A stretch of 41,314 nucleotides of DNA. Origin: a virus. The DNA lies in the IMG/VR virus record IMGVR_UViG_3300048586_000207, positions 1-41,314 of that record; one strand, written 5' to 3'. A program made the position numbers and the translations under genes. This document shows positions 8,901 through 14,783 of the stretch, piece by piece (positions within the stretch are counted from its first letter, which is position 1; each line of letters opens with the position of its first letter). Under the pieces are notes generated by a model. The model saw only the letters and a list, made by a program, of their open reading frames with translations, did not search any database and was not told the origin of the DNA.

Positions 8901-9529
8901 CTCGTCATGATGAGCTGCTGAATCTGCTCGTTGGTGAGTTCGTAATTTCGCTTGAGGGTGCCGAGAATGTTGGCCGCCTGCACCGCCTCGTCATTGCTGA
9001 AAATGGTGGTGTTCTGGATGGTGTCAGCGAGCGCGACGAACTGGCCGGCGGCATCGCCGTAAGTGCGTCCTAGGGCCGCGACATTGCGCTCGTAGTCGAC
9101 GAGCTGACTGGCATACATCGAGAACGATGTACCCAACAAGGCCAGGCCTGCACCGACTTGCTTGCCCGCGTCTTCGAAGTCCTTGAGTGACCGGCTAGCT
9201 GTCTCGACATCGCGGCCCATTTCGCTGGCCGACTGCCCGACCTGATCCTGGGCCCGGTCCAACTCGTCGAGCGCGCGCCCGGCGCGATCGGCACCCGCTG
9301 GCAGCTCACGGCCAATTTCATCGGCCGCGCGTCCGACGTCGAGCACCATATCGACGGCGCTCTGTCCGACCTCCTCTTGCGCGCGTTCCATGTCATCGAG
9401 CGCGTCAGCTGCCTGCTCGGCCCCGCGATCGATCTCCTCGCCCATTTCACGCCCGGCTCGCCCCGTCCGCTGGAAGACGGCGCTCGCGTTGTCTTTCGCT
9501 TCGAGTCGGATCAGCAGATCTTTGGCCAT
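5927..9529 (-). CDS. tail tape measure protein
   Basis: With 1200 residues this is the longest gene of the genome. It has a helical coiled-coil N-terminus, hydrophobic glycine/alanine-rich stretches around residues 310-390, and long helical repeats, all typical of tape measure proteins that set tail length and enter the cell envelope on infection. An internal duplication is visible near residues 585-660: GNVVRDSEEA, then HQWAEAVSYGNTS, occurs twice (about 7697-7781 and 7551-7629). The ATG at 9529 follows AAGGA. By tail length rules, about 1200 residues would predict a tail near 180 nm. It follows the chaperone genes as expected, but a plus-strand gene lies in between. Confidence 0.92.
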   Translation of the reverse strand: MAKDLLIRLEAKDNASAVFQRTGRAGREMGEEIDRGAEQAADALDDMERAQEEVGQSAVDMVLDVGRAADEIGRELPAGADRAGRALDELDRAQDQVGQSASEMGRDVETASRSLKDFEDAGKQVGAGLALLGTSFSMYASQLVDYERNVAALGRTYGDAAGQFVALADTIQNTTIFSNDEAVQAANILGTLKRNYELTNEQIQQLIMTSADLAAVNGTTLTDAAQRVAASIRGEGESIEALGLTMNQTAIDAEGLTLSMSNAEAGQFRFNALMEQSTFALGAASDATENAAGKTQQFANRLQDTITGFVEMTGPVGQAAGVISSFGLEAGLALSGTVALAKGMREATSAAGGFGAAIRSGTGLMGVLGRAGIAGALVGAGVAAVELSGIMEDDLANALGRAEANVSTLDLTIAQLTMTMNNATLGLNLREGNAQLEEQLATLGEYKAALDELDRLRNAPPSGIPGTDPRFAEWEAQVAAAEARVAEYGQTWGDVGEAIDDAEGAQKAMLAVMQYAGPGQAAALQTVSNLVDMYEAGELTLDGFRNALDGVVADLGNYDTQALQAAAATEAHNAALQAGTGAMLANGNVVRDSEEALHQWAEAVSYGNTSIEEQTVAVEENTEAVIANNNAKLSNGNVVRDSEEAMHQWAEAVSYGNTSVETGTDAVIALSAALTAGRAALAGWVTDQLALNETLTGFAAAWADLDGILRGSDAFDRVQQLNFEDEITDTRSALRPYADALYETASATTELVNRTQDVPPALANVESAARSQVDVFGQYEDALAGVAEQFGLVSTNARLFQAAGIKAPSLDVAVNLQGGQDALDSVFGTIVGQTNAMSQQLGSVESWADKLIGDPGTWSQLDQLLADGRISLEQYNAAQDAQIRISRDVENAQQDLLAVQAGLAPVIADATRQQAEYIDGLQDLGPDAQLAALGFMDQAQSAKALEVAQLAAASATEGQREATTKMVNEMANADPVLAAMLVQMGLISEVKPGVYEVNFDDAVSATTAIQELNTTIEALADLLGEIFNVDTDTDAATTQVAVELLTGAIEGVPKNVTTYFNAVDNVSLTAGEISDILANLDGRTVTTYVNTVQTGGLALNNPFATGGTIPANGQRVLDGVPAFAGGGTLALVGEAGPELVRLPTGAQVTSNPASRTVLANVAQRGDAGVVFNGPVTLSVQRDGTAQEAIRRAALARARGY

Positions 9530-9565
9530 GTCGTATCCTTACGAGGCGTTGAAAGAGGGAGTCGC

Positions 9566-9808
9566 ATGCCAAACATTCTTCAGCGTCTGTTTGAGGAACC
9601 GGACCACCAGGAGATCGAATCATCAGATTCCGATCGCCCTATCGGAATCGCAGACTGGATCATCGCGTCCGGGCTGCTTTCGCTTGTCGGCGGCGTCGGC
9701 ATCGGTCTCTGGCGAAGCGACACAGAACCGGGCCTCATCGCAGGTGCCATCCTATTTGCGCTTTCCATGCTCGCCATCATCGCCACCAACACCAGCCACC
9801 GTTCCTAA
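9566..9808 (+). CDS. two-helix small membrane protein on the opposite strand
   Basis: The ATG at 9566 follows GAGGGAG at a close four-base spacing. The 80-residue product has an acidic N-terminal stretch of 25 residues and two membrane segments (about residues 28-48 and 56-75, WIIASGLLSLVGGVGIGLW and AGAILFALSMLAII). Codon choice is less GC-biased than in its neighbours. It lies convergent to the chaperone extension (3' ends overlap by four bases) and divergent from the tape measure gene. Such lone reversed genes are often morons expressed in lysogens. A role in superinfection exclusion or envelope change is only inference. Confidence 0.6.
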   Translation: MPNILQRLFEEPDHQEIESSDSDRPIGIADWIIASGLLSLVGGVGIGLWRSDTEPGLIAGAILFALSMLAIIATNTSHRS

Positions 9809-10607
9809 CCCGTCTGCTCCCGTTGCCGCTTGAGCTCCGCCTGTTCGGCCCGGTAGTCCTGCCGCCCCTGCTCCCAGGCATGCCGGATCTCGGTGATCCG
9901 GTAGTAGTCGTGCGCATCCATGGCCGCCCATTCCCAGGGCCGCAGCCCGCTCACGTCGACGCTTTTGGCCCAGACGACTTCGCTCGGCGGCGTGGGGAAG
10001 GTGACAATGGCTCGCGGATCTGCGGCCCGCCGCTGCTCGGCGTCTGCCCAGGCTCCGGCGCAGCGGCTGATCTCCCGGAGCCGGTCGCGAAACCCGCGCC
10101 ACCCGTATACGCGTTGGGGATCTCCCGGCAGAGCCAGAACACCACATCAGGCGACACCTCACGCAGCCCATCCGGGTTCACGCACGGCGGGGGCAGCTTG
10201 GACGGCTCCTGCCCGTCCGGCGCCGGAACGTAGAAATTCCAGTCGCGGATGTACGGGGCGATCAGGGTGCGCCGCTCGATCCCGATTGGCGTCAACGCCG
10301 CCTCGTACGCGCGCCGGTTCTCCACCGCCTCCCGAACGCACGCCCTCCGTCCCGTTCGGTCATCCTCCGGCAGGGCATTGCGCCGCTCGTCAATCGATTC
10401 GGCCAGCTCGAGGAAGTGCTCGCTAATCTCGGTGACCTGGTCATCCAGCGCCCGCAGCGCCTCCCGCAGCTCCTCAAGCTCGCCGTTGGAGAGGTTCATC
10501 CGCACCTCGAACCAGAGGCCGGCGTAGCCGTCGAGCGGGCAGTCGATGCGCGTAAAGCGCTCCTTGAGGATGAAGGGTGTGGGAGAAAATGATGGGGTCA
10601 CGCTCAC
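9805..10607 (-). CDS. tail assembly chaperone, frameshifted product (GT-like)
   Basis: A -1 shift at 10089-10095 joins the first 173 residues to a 94-residue extension that ends at the TAG 9807-9805. The extension reads FRDRLREISRCAG, then VTFPTPPSEVVWA and WEWAAMDAHDYYRITEIRHA, with a clean coding composition and no start codon of its own nearby. This is the usual G/GT arrangement of siphophages, where a small share of ribosomes make the longer form needed for tail assembly. The extension ends four bases into the convergent plus-strand gene. Confidence 0.8.
9951..10607 (-). CDS. tail assembly chaperone, zero-frame product (G-like)
   Basis: The 218-residue protein starts at GTG 10607, five bases after GGAGG. 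This start was preferred over the upstream ATG at 10682 because a hairpin terminator lies between them. Residues 36-80 are helical and charged. It occupies the place of lambda G between tail tube and tape measure, and carries the slippery heptamer GGGTTTC at codons 171-173. Beyond that point the zero frame becomes a low-complexity Ser/Pro/Gly tail, as expected when the coding burden moves to the other frame. Chaperones of this family bind the tape measure protein during tail assembly. Confidence 0.8.
   Translation of the reverse strand: MSVTPSFSPTPFILKERFTRIDCPLDGYAGLWFEVRMNLSNGELEELREALRALDDQVTEISEHFLELAESIDERRNALPEDDRTGRRACVREAVENRRAYEAALTPIGIERRTLIAPYIRDWNFYVPAPDGQEPSKLPPPCVNPDGLREVSPDVVFWLCREIPNAYTGGAGFATGSGRSAAAPEPGQTPSSGGPQIREPLSPSPRRRAKSSGPKAST
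10089..10095 (-). promoter_or_regulatory. -1 ribosomal frameshift site GGGTTTC
   Basis: On the minus strand the heptamer G-GGT-TTC sits in the zero frame of the chaperone gene and fits the X-XXY-YYZ rule. The slip re-pairs on GGG-TTT and moves into the frame of the 94-residue extension. The match of heptamer, phase and open downstream frame makes this a strong call. Confidence 0.85.
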
Positions 10608-10615
10608 GGTGTCCT

Positions 10616-10672
10616 CCGAAACGAGAAAGGGCCGCCGACCAGCCCTACCGAAGTAGTGCCAGCCGGCGGCCC
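10616..10672 (-). terminator. terminator-like hairpin in the chaperone leader
   Basis: The arms GGGCCGCCG (10629-10637) and CGGCGGCCC (10664-10672) pair over 9 bp. On the minus strand a T-rich run TTTCTCGTTTC follows, and then GGAGG and the GTG start of the chaperone. The hairpin lies right after the zinc-ribbon gene. It may lower transcription into the chaperone and tape measure genes relative to the tail tube. Confidence 0.55.
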
Positions 10673-10695
10673 TTGCGTCCACCGCACTGATACCG

Positions 10696-10893
10696 TCAGT
10701 TTACCACCCGCCGCAGCTCCATGGCGTAGCCACTGAAGACGCGCGGGAGATCACACGACGGGCAGATCGCCGTGCCGCAGATGCCGTGCCAGATGATGGT
10801 GACGCCGGGCGCAGGGCGGAAGGCCTTACTCCCGCCATGCACCCAGCCCAGCGTCGTCTGGCAGGCCTTGCACTGCCACTCGGACCGGCTCAT
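10696..10893 (-). CDS. small zinc-ribbon protein after the tail tube gene
   Basis: This 65-residue protein has two cysteine pairs, CKAC at residues 8-11 and CPSC near residues 44-47, with the sequence GVTIIWHGICGTAI between them. This is a small zinc-ribbon layout. Its ATG overlaps the tail tube stop (TGATG). It lies 23 bases before the leader hairpin of the chaperone gene, matching the arrangement at 22.6 kb. The function is unknown. An RNA-binding role like that of Mu Com is a hypothesis. Confidence 0.7.
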   Translation of the reverse strand: MSRSEWQCKACQTTLGWVHGGSKAFRPAPGVTIIWHGICGTAICPSCDLPRVFSGYAMELRRVVN

Positions 10894-11834
10894 CAGGCCA
10901 GCGACGCCAGCGCGTTGACGATCTCAAGCTCGACGATGTTGGCCTCGCCCGTGTCGTAGAACGCCTGCCCGCCGAAGGTGGCAATCAGGTTGCCGTTCCG
11001 GTCGCCCCTCGCAAATGACGACCAGTACATCTCCGGGAAGTCGAGCCGCATCCGTTTCTTGACGGTCGTGTGAATCGTCGTGCCCTCGCGCTCGAGCCGG
11101 ATCAGCCGCGGCACCGGAGTGGCGCTGCGGTAGTTGGCGAACTCGTCGTCGTCATCGAACTCGAACTGGAACTGCGCATCGACGGTGTACTCGCCGCGGC
11201 CCACCTTGTTGGCCGCGTAGTTGTTTTCGTCTTCCGAGAAGTTCTTGAAGTGGATATTCGGGTTGAAGGTGAAGCTGCCGGAAATCAGCTTCCCGAGCAC
11301 CTGCGTGGCGCCCATCGTGCCGCCGGCGTTGTCAATGAAGAGCTTGGTGCCGCGCCCGAGAATGACCTCGGTGTCCCGATCGGAGAGGGCCACGGTGAAG
11401 GTGGTCGTCACCCAGTCTCGGCCCATCAGGGTCAGGTCGAGCATCCAGGCTGGCTCGTTGTTGTTGCCGACGTTAAAACGCAGGGTGGCCTGCGTCGCCA
11501 TCACCTGACCCGATTCGTACGGGTTGCCGTCGTCGTTGAACTCCAGCGTGATGCTCTTGAGGTTGTCGGCATTGGCCGTCGGCGCGAAGGTGTAGGTATA
11601 GGCCGGCGGCGTCCCCGCGTCGGTCACGCCAGTGACGCCACCCTTCATGAAGAGCTGCGCCCACCACGGCAGGTCTTCGAACGTCGCCAGATCGAGCGCG
11701 GTGAAGCCGATCTCCTCGATGCCGTAGGCGGGCCGGCGACGCGCAAAGTAGGTGCCGCTCGTGTCCTGAAACTGCTGGAGCGGCTTGTTGTAGGTCGGGT
11801 TGACCTGCGCGTAGATCTTGCGCGTGGCGGCCAC
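10893..11834 (-). CDS. major tail tube protein (start uncertain)
   Basis: This 313-residue protein, from the first ordinary start (GTG at 11834), has tail tube character: RKIYAQVNPTY, TYFARRRPAYGIEEIGFT, then beta-rich segments ending in an immunoglobulin-like strand pattern. The reading frame clearly continues upstream with AIGTNEVILLRAQAGIEVT, up to a TAG at 11912-11910, yet this stretch has no ATG, GTG or TTG. Translation may start at ATC 11900, seven bases after AGGG, or the normal start was lost when the plus-strand HNH gene entered just upstream. It forms the tail tube around the tape measure. Confidence 0.82.
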   Translation of the reverse strand: MAATRKIYAQVNPTYNKPLQQFQDTSGTYFARRRPAYGIEEIGFTALDLATFEDLPWWAQLFMKGGVTGVTDAGTPPAYTYTFAPTANADNLKSITLEFNDDGNPYESGQVMATQATLRFNVGNNNEPAWMLDLTLMGRDWVTTTFTVALSDRDTEVILGRGTKLFIDNAGGTMGATQVLGKLISGSFTFNPNIHFKNFSEDENNYAANKVGRGEYTVDAQFQFEFDDDDEFANYRSATPVPRLIRLEREGTTIHTTVKKRMRLDFPEMYWSSFARGDRNGNLIATFGGQAFYDTGEANIVELEIVNALASLA

Positions 11835-11942
11835 GCGCGTGCCCCGCGTGACTTCGATCCCGGCCTGGGCGCGGAGCAGGATGACTTCGTTCGTTCCGAT
11901 GGCTTTACCCTACCTTTCTTAGCCCCACAGGGGAAAATGCGG

Positions 11943-11965
11943 TATAATTGGGGCACAAAAGTGCC
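11943..11965 (+). promoter_or_regulatory. promoter (-10 TATAAT) and start-site hairpin for the HNH gene
   Basis: A perfect TATAAT lies at 11943-11948 on the plus strand. It is followed by a small hairpin, GGCAC-aaaa-GTGCC, at 11952-11965, near the expected transcription start. A weak TTAGCC at 11919-11924 could act as -35 with an 18-base spacer. The unit reads into the plus-strand HNH gene. Confidence 0.5.
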
Positions 11966-12015
11966 ACGCGATGCTGTGAACATCCGTGGCGCGGCCAATC
12001 TGCAAGGAGATTGAC

Positions 12016-12507
12016 GTGCCCACTATACCCCACGACCAGTACGTCCGATGGTTCTTTGCCCAGATCGATCGCACGCCATCGCCGGCCGGTTGCTGGCTCT
12101 GGAAACGCGCGCTCCATCATTCGGGCTACGGCGTTGCGTACTTGAATCGCCGGCAGTGGCAAGCGCATCGGTTGGCCTATCACCTGTTCATTGGCCCAAT
12201 CCCCGATGGCCTGTGGGTGCTGCACCAGTGCGACAATCGGCAATGTTGCAACCCTGATCACCTTTTTCTCGGCACGCAGGCCGACAACATGTCCGATTGC
12301 GCTCGCAAGGGCCGCACGAACAAGCCGCACGGCGAGGGTCATTCCGCCGCAAAGCTGACGGAAGATCAGGCGCGTGAAATCCTTCGGCTGCGCCGGGAAA
12401 CGTCCCTGACGATGCGCGAGATTGGCGAGCGCTTTGGGGTGACCATCGGCGCCGTCAGTGGCATCGTGAATGGCCGCAATTGGCCGCATATCAAGGACGC
12501 TGCCTGA
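12016..12507 (+). CDS. HNH homing-type endonuclease with C-terminal HTH
   Basis: This is a 163-residue protein from GTG 12016, chosen because AAGGAG lies six bases upstream. The HNH_3 core is complete: GCWLWKR, GYGVAYL, AHRLAYHLF, VLHQCDNRQCCNP and HLFLGTQADN. The last 45 residues form a helix-turn-helix (LTEDQAREIL, then TMREIGERFGVTIGAVSGIV), which in such nucleases helps bind the target. It is the only gene on the plus strand in the neck-to-tail region and stands between the 83-residue protein and the tail tube, at the point where the tail tube start codon would be expected. This fits insertion by homing. Confidence 0.9.
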   Translation: MPTIPHDQYVRWFFAQIDRTPSPAGCWLWKRALHHSGYGVAYLNRRQWQAHRLAYHLFIGPIPDGLWVLHQCDNRQCCNPDHLFLGTQADNMSDCARKGRTNKPHGEGHSAAKLTEDQAREILRLRRETSLTMREIGERFGVTIGAVSGIVNGRNWPHIKDAA

Positions 12508-12512
12508 CACGA

Positions 12513-12764
12513 CTAGGTGTCCTTCCCGCTCGTGGCATCGGTCTTGGCTGGTGCGTCGTCGCCCTTGCCTTTCGAATCGGCCTTCGGCGGCTCCGTCTTC
12601 TCGTAGAGATCGGACGCCACCACCGTCGCGTACTGGTCGTCATCCAGCCGGTCGATGTCCCGGTCGGTCAGGTCGCGGGCTGGGATGCCGGTGAAATACC
12701 GCTGTGGCTTGCCGGCCGCGTTGCGCTCGCCGGTGAAGGCCCAGGTGCCGTGTCGTTTGGCCAT
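12513..12764 (-). CDS. small neck/tail-region protein, hypothetical
   Basis: This 83-residue protein is of unknown family. A short N-terminal part with aromatic residues (WAFTGERNAAGKPQRYFTG) is followed by an acidic segment (DLTDRDIDRLDDDQYATVV) and a Lys/Asp/Ala-rich disordered tail. GGAGG lies ten bases ahead of the ATG. It is placed between the tail terminator-like gene and the tail tube, where some phages code for short connector or tail proteins. Its 3' end lies six bases from the end of the plus-strand HNH gene. Confidence 0.7.
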   Translation of the reverse strand: MAKRHGTWAFTGERNAAGKPQRYFTGIPARDLTDRDIDRLDDDQYATVVASDLYEKTEPPKADSKGKGDDAPAKTDATSGKDT

Positions 12765-12795
12765 ATCGTCGCTGCCTCCAATCGCCCGGGCGGCC

Positions 12796-13227
12796 TTAAG
12801 CCATCGAGACGGGCGTCTTTTCCTTGACTTCCACCGTGAGCGCGATCGCCACGTAGTGCGCGTCCATATAGGTCACCGGGCCGATGTCGTAGTCGAGCAC
12901 CTGCGCCCCGTAGTACGTGGCCGTGCTGAAGCTCGTGTTCGCCTCGAAGGCCGCCAGCAGCGGCTCGAGCAGCGGCATCGCCGCCGAGTAGTCGGTCGGC
13001 AGCTCCTCGGTCCGGGCCACGAGGGCGATGACGTGGTAGCGGTGCGTCACCACCCGCAGCGTCGCGCCGTATTCCACCAGTCCCGTGTCCGGGCGCTGGA
13101 AGACCGCCGGCAGCTTGCCGTTCGGAATCGGCGCCTGCGGCGGGTGCTCGTAGACCGAGGTCAGCACCGAGGGCACCAGCGTCTCCAGCCGCGTTGCGCT
13201 CTTGGCGATCACGTCGGCCAGGCTCAT
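12796..13227 (-). CDS. tail terminator-like minor protein
   Basis: The 143-residue protein (MSLADVIAKSATRLETLVP, YHVIALVARTE, TYMDAHYVAIALTVEVKEKT) follows the HK97 gp10-like gene with an ATGA overlap. Its size, alternating alpha/beta pattern and place just before the tail tube gene fit tail terminator or tail completion proteins, which cap the tube and bind the connector. The family assignment rests mainly on gene order. Confidence 0.65.
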   Translation of the reverse strand: MSLADVIAKSATRLETLVPSVLTSVYEHPPQAPIPNGKLPAVFQRPDTGLVEYGATLRVVTHRYHVIALVARTEELPTDYSAAMPLLEPLLAAFEANTSFSTATYYGAQVLDYDIGPVTYMDAHYVAIALTVEVKEKTPVSMA

Positions 13228-13709
13228 CGCCCGCCCTCCAGCCGCGCCACGATGCGCGCTTCCGCCTGCTCGAACCGTTTGAGGATGCCGGGCTCGGCCT
13301 TGCGCAGCCCCTTATCCATGAACGGGTTGGCCGGGGCGGCCCGCACCCGCTTGCGAAAGATCGTCGTGCCGTCACAGAAGGTGATCTTGAGCGCCTTGCC
13401 CGGCTTCGCCTGCACCGGCCCCCGGCCGTCGTGCACCCACTCGTTGTAGGGCGCGATCGAGCCGAGACTTTTCACGGTGCCGGTCATGTCGCGGCCGCTC
13501 TGCGTGATCTCCTGCTGGAGCGAGTCCTGGAGCTTGCCGGTGCGGCAGCGAGGCGTGACGTCTTTGATGTCGCCGTAAAGGTCCTGCACCCCGCCTTCCA
13601 TCGCGGTGAGCAGCTCCTCCTGGGCGATGGTCGCGCCGTCCTCGAACTGCCGGGCGAAGGCCAGGAGTGGCGCGGTATCGACGGTGAAGGTGCGGCCCAT
13701 GGTCGCCAT
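13224..13709 (-). CDS. HK97 gp10-like neck/tail completion protein
   Basis: The 161-residue protein resembles the HK97 gp10 family: an N-terminal helix region (DTAPLLAFARQFEDGATIAQ), a TPRCRTGKLQDSL motif, a GSIAPYNEWVHDGRG motif with the family's typical Y-x-x-(W)VHDG pattern, and a C-terminal NPFMDKGLRK. The start is the ATG at 13709, which shares its A with the upstream TGA; the open frame beyond it is shadow. It joins head and tail during assembly. Confidence 0.8.
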   Translation of the reverse strand: MATMGRTFTVDTAPLLAFARQFEDGATIAQEELLTAMEGGVQDLYGDIKDVTPRCRTGKLQDSLQQEITQSGRDMTGTVKSLGSIAPYNEWVHDGRGPVQAKPGKALKITFCDGTTIFRKRVRAAPANPFMDKGLRKAEPGILKRFEQAEARIVARLEGGR

Positions 13710-14077
13710 CAGACCGCCTCCCGTGGCCGGCGAACCTCGATGCAATCGACCGGCCGCAGCAGCTCATCGGCGTGCAGCCCCGGCAGCCCCACGATTTGAT
13801 AGATCCGCCCTGGCTCGCCGTCCCACGTCAGTCGGTAGCCCGGCGCGATAACCGTCCCTACCGGCACCCAGAACCGCGACGCCGGGACCTCCTCATACAT
13901 CAGGTCCTCGCCCCCGTCGCTGCCGGGGTTCCCCTTCATGCAGGCCACCGTGACCGCGCCGCCGGCCGGCCAGGTCTGCGCGCCGTCGGCATCGACCACC
14001 GGGGTGATCGTGCAGGTAGCGCGCAGCTGACGGGCGATGATGGCGCGGGCGTGGTGGAGCATGTGGGCCGGAATCAT
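13709..14077 (-). CDS. head closure / stopper-like protein
   Basis: The 122-residue protein is beta-rich, with WVPVGTVIAPGYRLTWDG and GRIYQIVGLPGL, as in small head closure proteins of siphophages (SPP1 gp16-like fold). Its ATG overlaps the upstream stop as ATGA. It sits between the adaptor-like and gp10-like genes, exactly where a stopper is expected. The family call is by pattern and order. Confidence 0.65.
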   Translation of the reverse strand: MIPAHMLHHARAIIARQLRATCTITPVVDADGAQTWPAGGAVTVACMKGNPGSDGGEDLMYEEVPASRFWVPVGTVIAPGYRLTWDGEPGRIYQIVGLPGLHADELLRPVDCIEVRRPREAV

Positions 14078-14490
14078 GTGCGGTAGCGCTCAGCGGGGTC
14101 CCGCACCGTCCGCTCGAAGAACGGCGTCACGCGATCGGTGTTGTCCTGCCGTCCCTGCACGTCCGCCCGGCTGACGCCGCCGGTGAACGGCGTGCCGCCG
14201 AAGTTCGCCTGGAACTCGGCCGCCATCGCCGTGTAGCCGGCGGCCTGATCGGCAAACGTCAGGCTGGTGTCCCCAACGCTCATGCTGGCCAGGTGCCGGA
14301 AGCGGGCGGCCAGCGCCCGCGCCGCCTGGTACGCCGCTTTCCAGACGTTGTCACCGTTCTCCGCCAGCAGCGCGTCGAGCTCCTCATCGGAGAAGAGCGC
14401 CGCCGTCGCCGGGCTGACCACGGTGTCCTGCAACCGGAACCGCAGCCAATCGCGCGTCGTGCTTAGTGAGGAGTCGTACGACGCTGTCAC
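14074..14490 (-). CDS. head-tail adaptor (connector) protein
   Basis: The 138-residue helical protein has a typical adaptor layout: an N-terminal RDWLRFRLQDT helix, LFSDEELDALLAENGDN, a helix with YQAARALAARF, and a loop before a final helix (ADQAAGYTAMAAEF). This matches the all-helical gp6/gp15 connector type that binds beneath the portal. The GTG start at 14490 lies just after the upstream stop, with GGAG nine bases ahead. Confidence 0.78.
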   Translation of the reverse strand: MTASYDSSLSTTRDWLRFRLQDTVVSPATAALFSDEELDALLAENGDNVWKAAYQAARALAARFRHLASMSVGDTSLTFADQAAGYTAMAAEFQANFGGTPFTGGVSRADVQGRQDNTDRVTPFFERTVRDPAERYRT

Positions 14491-14493
14491 CGT

Positions 14494-14751
14494 CTACTCC
14501 GCGTCTGGTTCCAGCGCCACCACGTAGCGCTGCTCGATGAACTGGCGGACGCGGTGGTAGGGCAGGTCCTTGCCGACGGTCAGGATCGAGCCCGGCTCGA
14601 TCACTGAGCCGCCGCCATTGGGAATGCCGCGAATGACCCGCACCCGCTGATCGGGCACTGTCTCCGGCGCGGCGACCGTGGTGGTTGCCGCCGCCGGTTC
14701 GGGGGTTCGCTCGCTGCCGCCGTTCGGGCGCTGCCGTCGCCGTGTCGCCAT
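14494..14751 (-). CDS. hypothetical head-region protein
   Basis: The 85-residue protein has a basic N-terminus (MATRRRQRPNGG), a Thr/Ala/Pro-rich linker and a compact C-terminal part (GGSVIEPGSILTVG, then YHRVRQFIEQRYVV) that looks like a small SH3-like or Rho-N-like fold. Similar short proteins often stand between the major capsid and adaptor genes in siphophages. I cannot name the family. Confidence 0.65.
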   Translation of the reverse strand: MATRRRQRPNGGSERTPEPAAATTTVAAPETVPDQRVRVIRGIPNGGGSVIEPGSILTVGKDLPYHRVRQFIEQRYVVALEPDAE

Positions 14752-14783
14752 ACCATTCCGCTCCGTTTCAGCCGTCAGCCGGT

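Noticed and set aside
9752-10171. Minus-strand open frame of 139 codons
   Set aside because: It is the third frame over the chaperone extension. The extension in the -1 frame has the coding pattern, this one is Arg/Gly/Ala-rich and lacks a ribosome site.
12480-12520. Inverted AAGGAC / GTCCTT between the HNH gene and the 83-residue gene
   Set aside because: The stem is only six pairs with a long loop and no U-tract; both halves are largely inside coding sequence.
13709-13799. Large overlapping plus-strand frames across the neck genes
   Set aside because: All neck genes have stop/start overlaps and family patterns on the minus strand; the plus frames are shadows.
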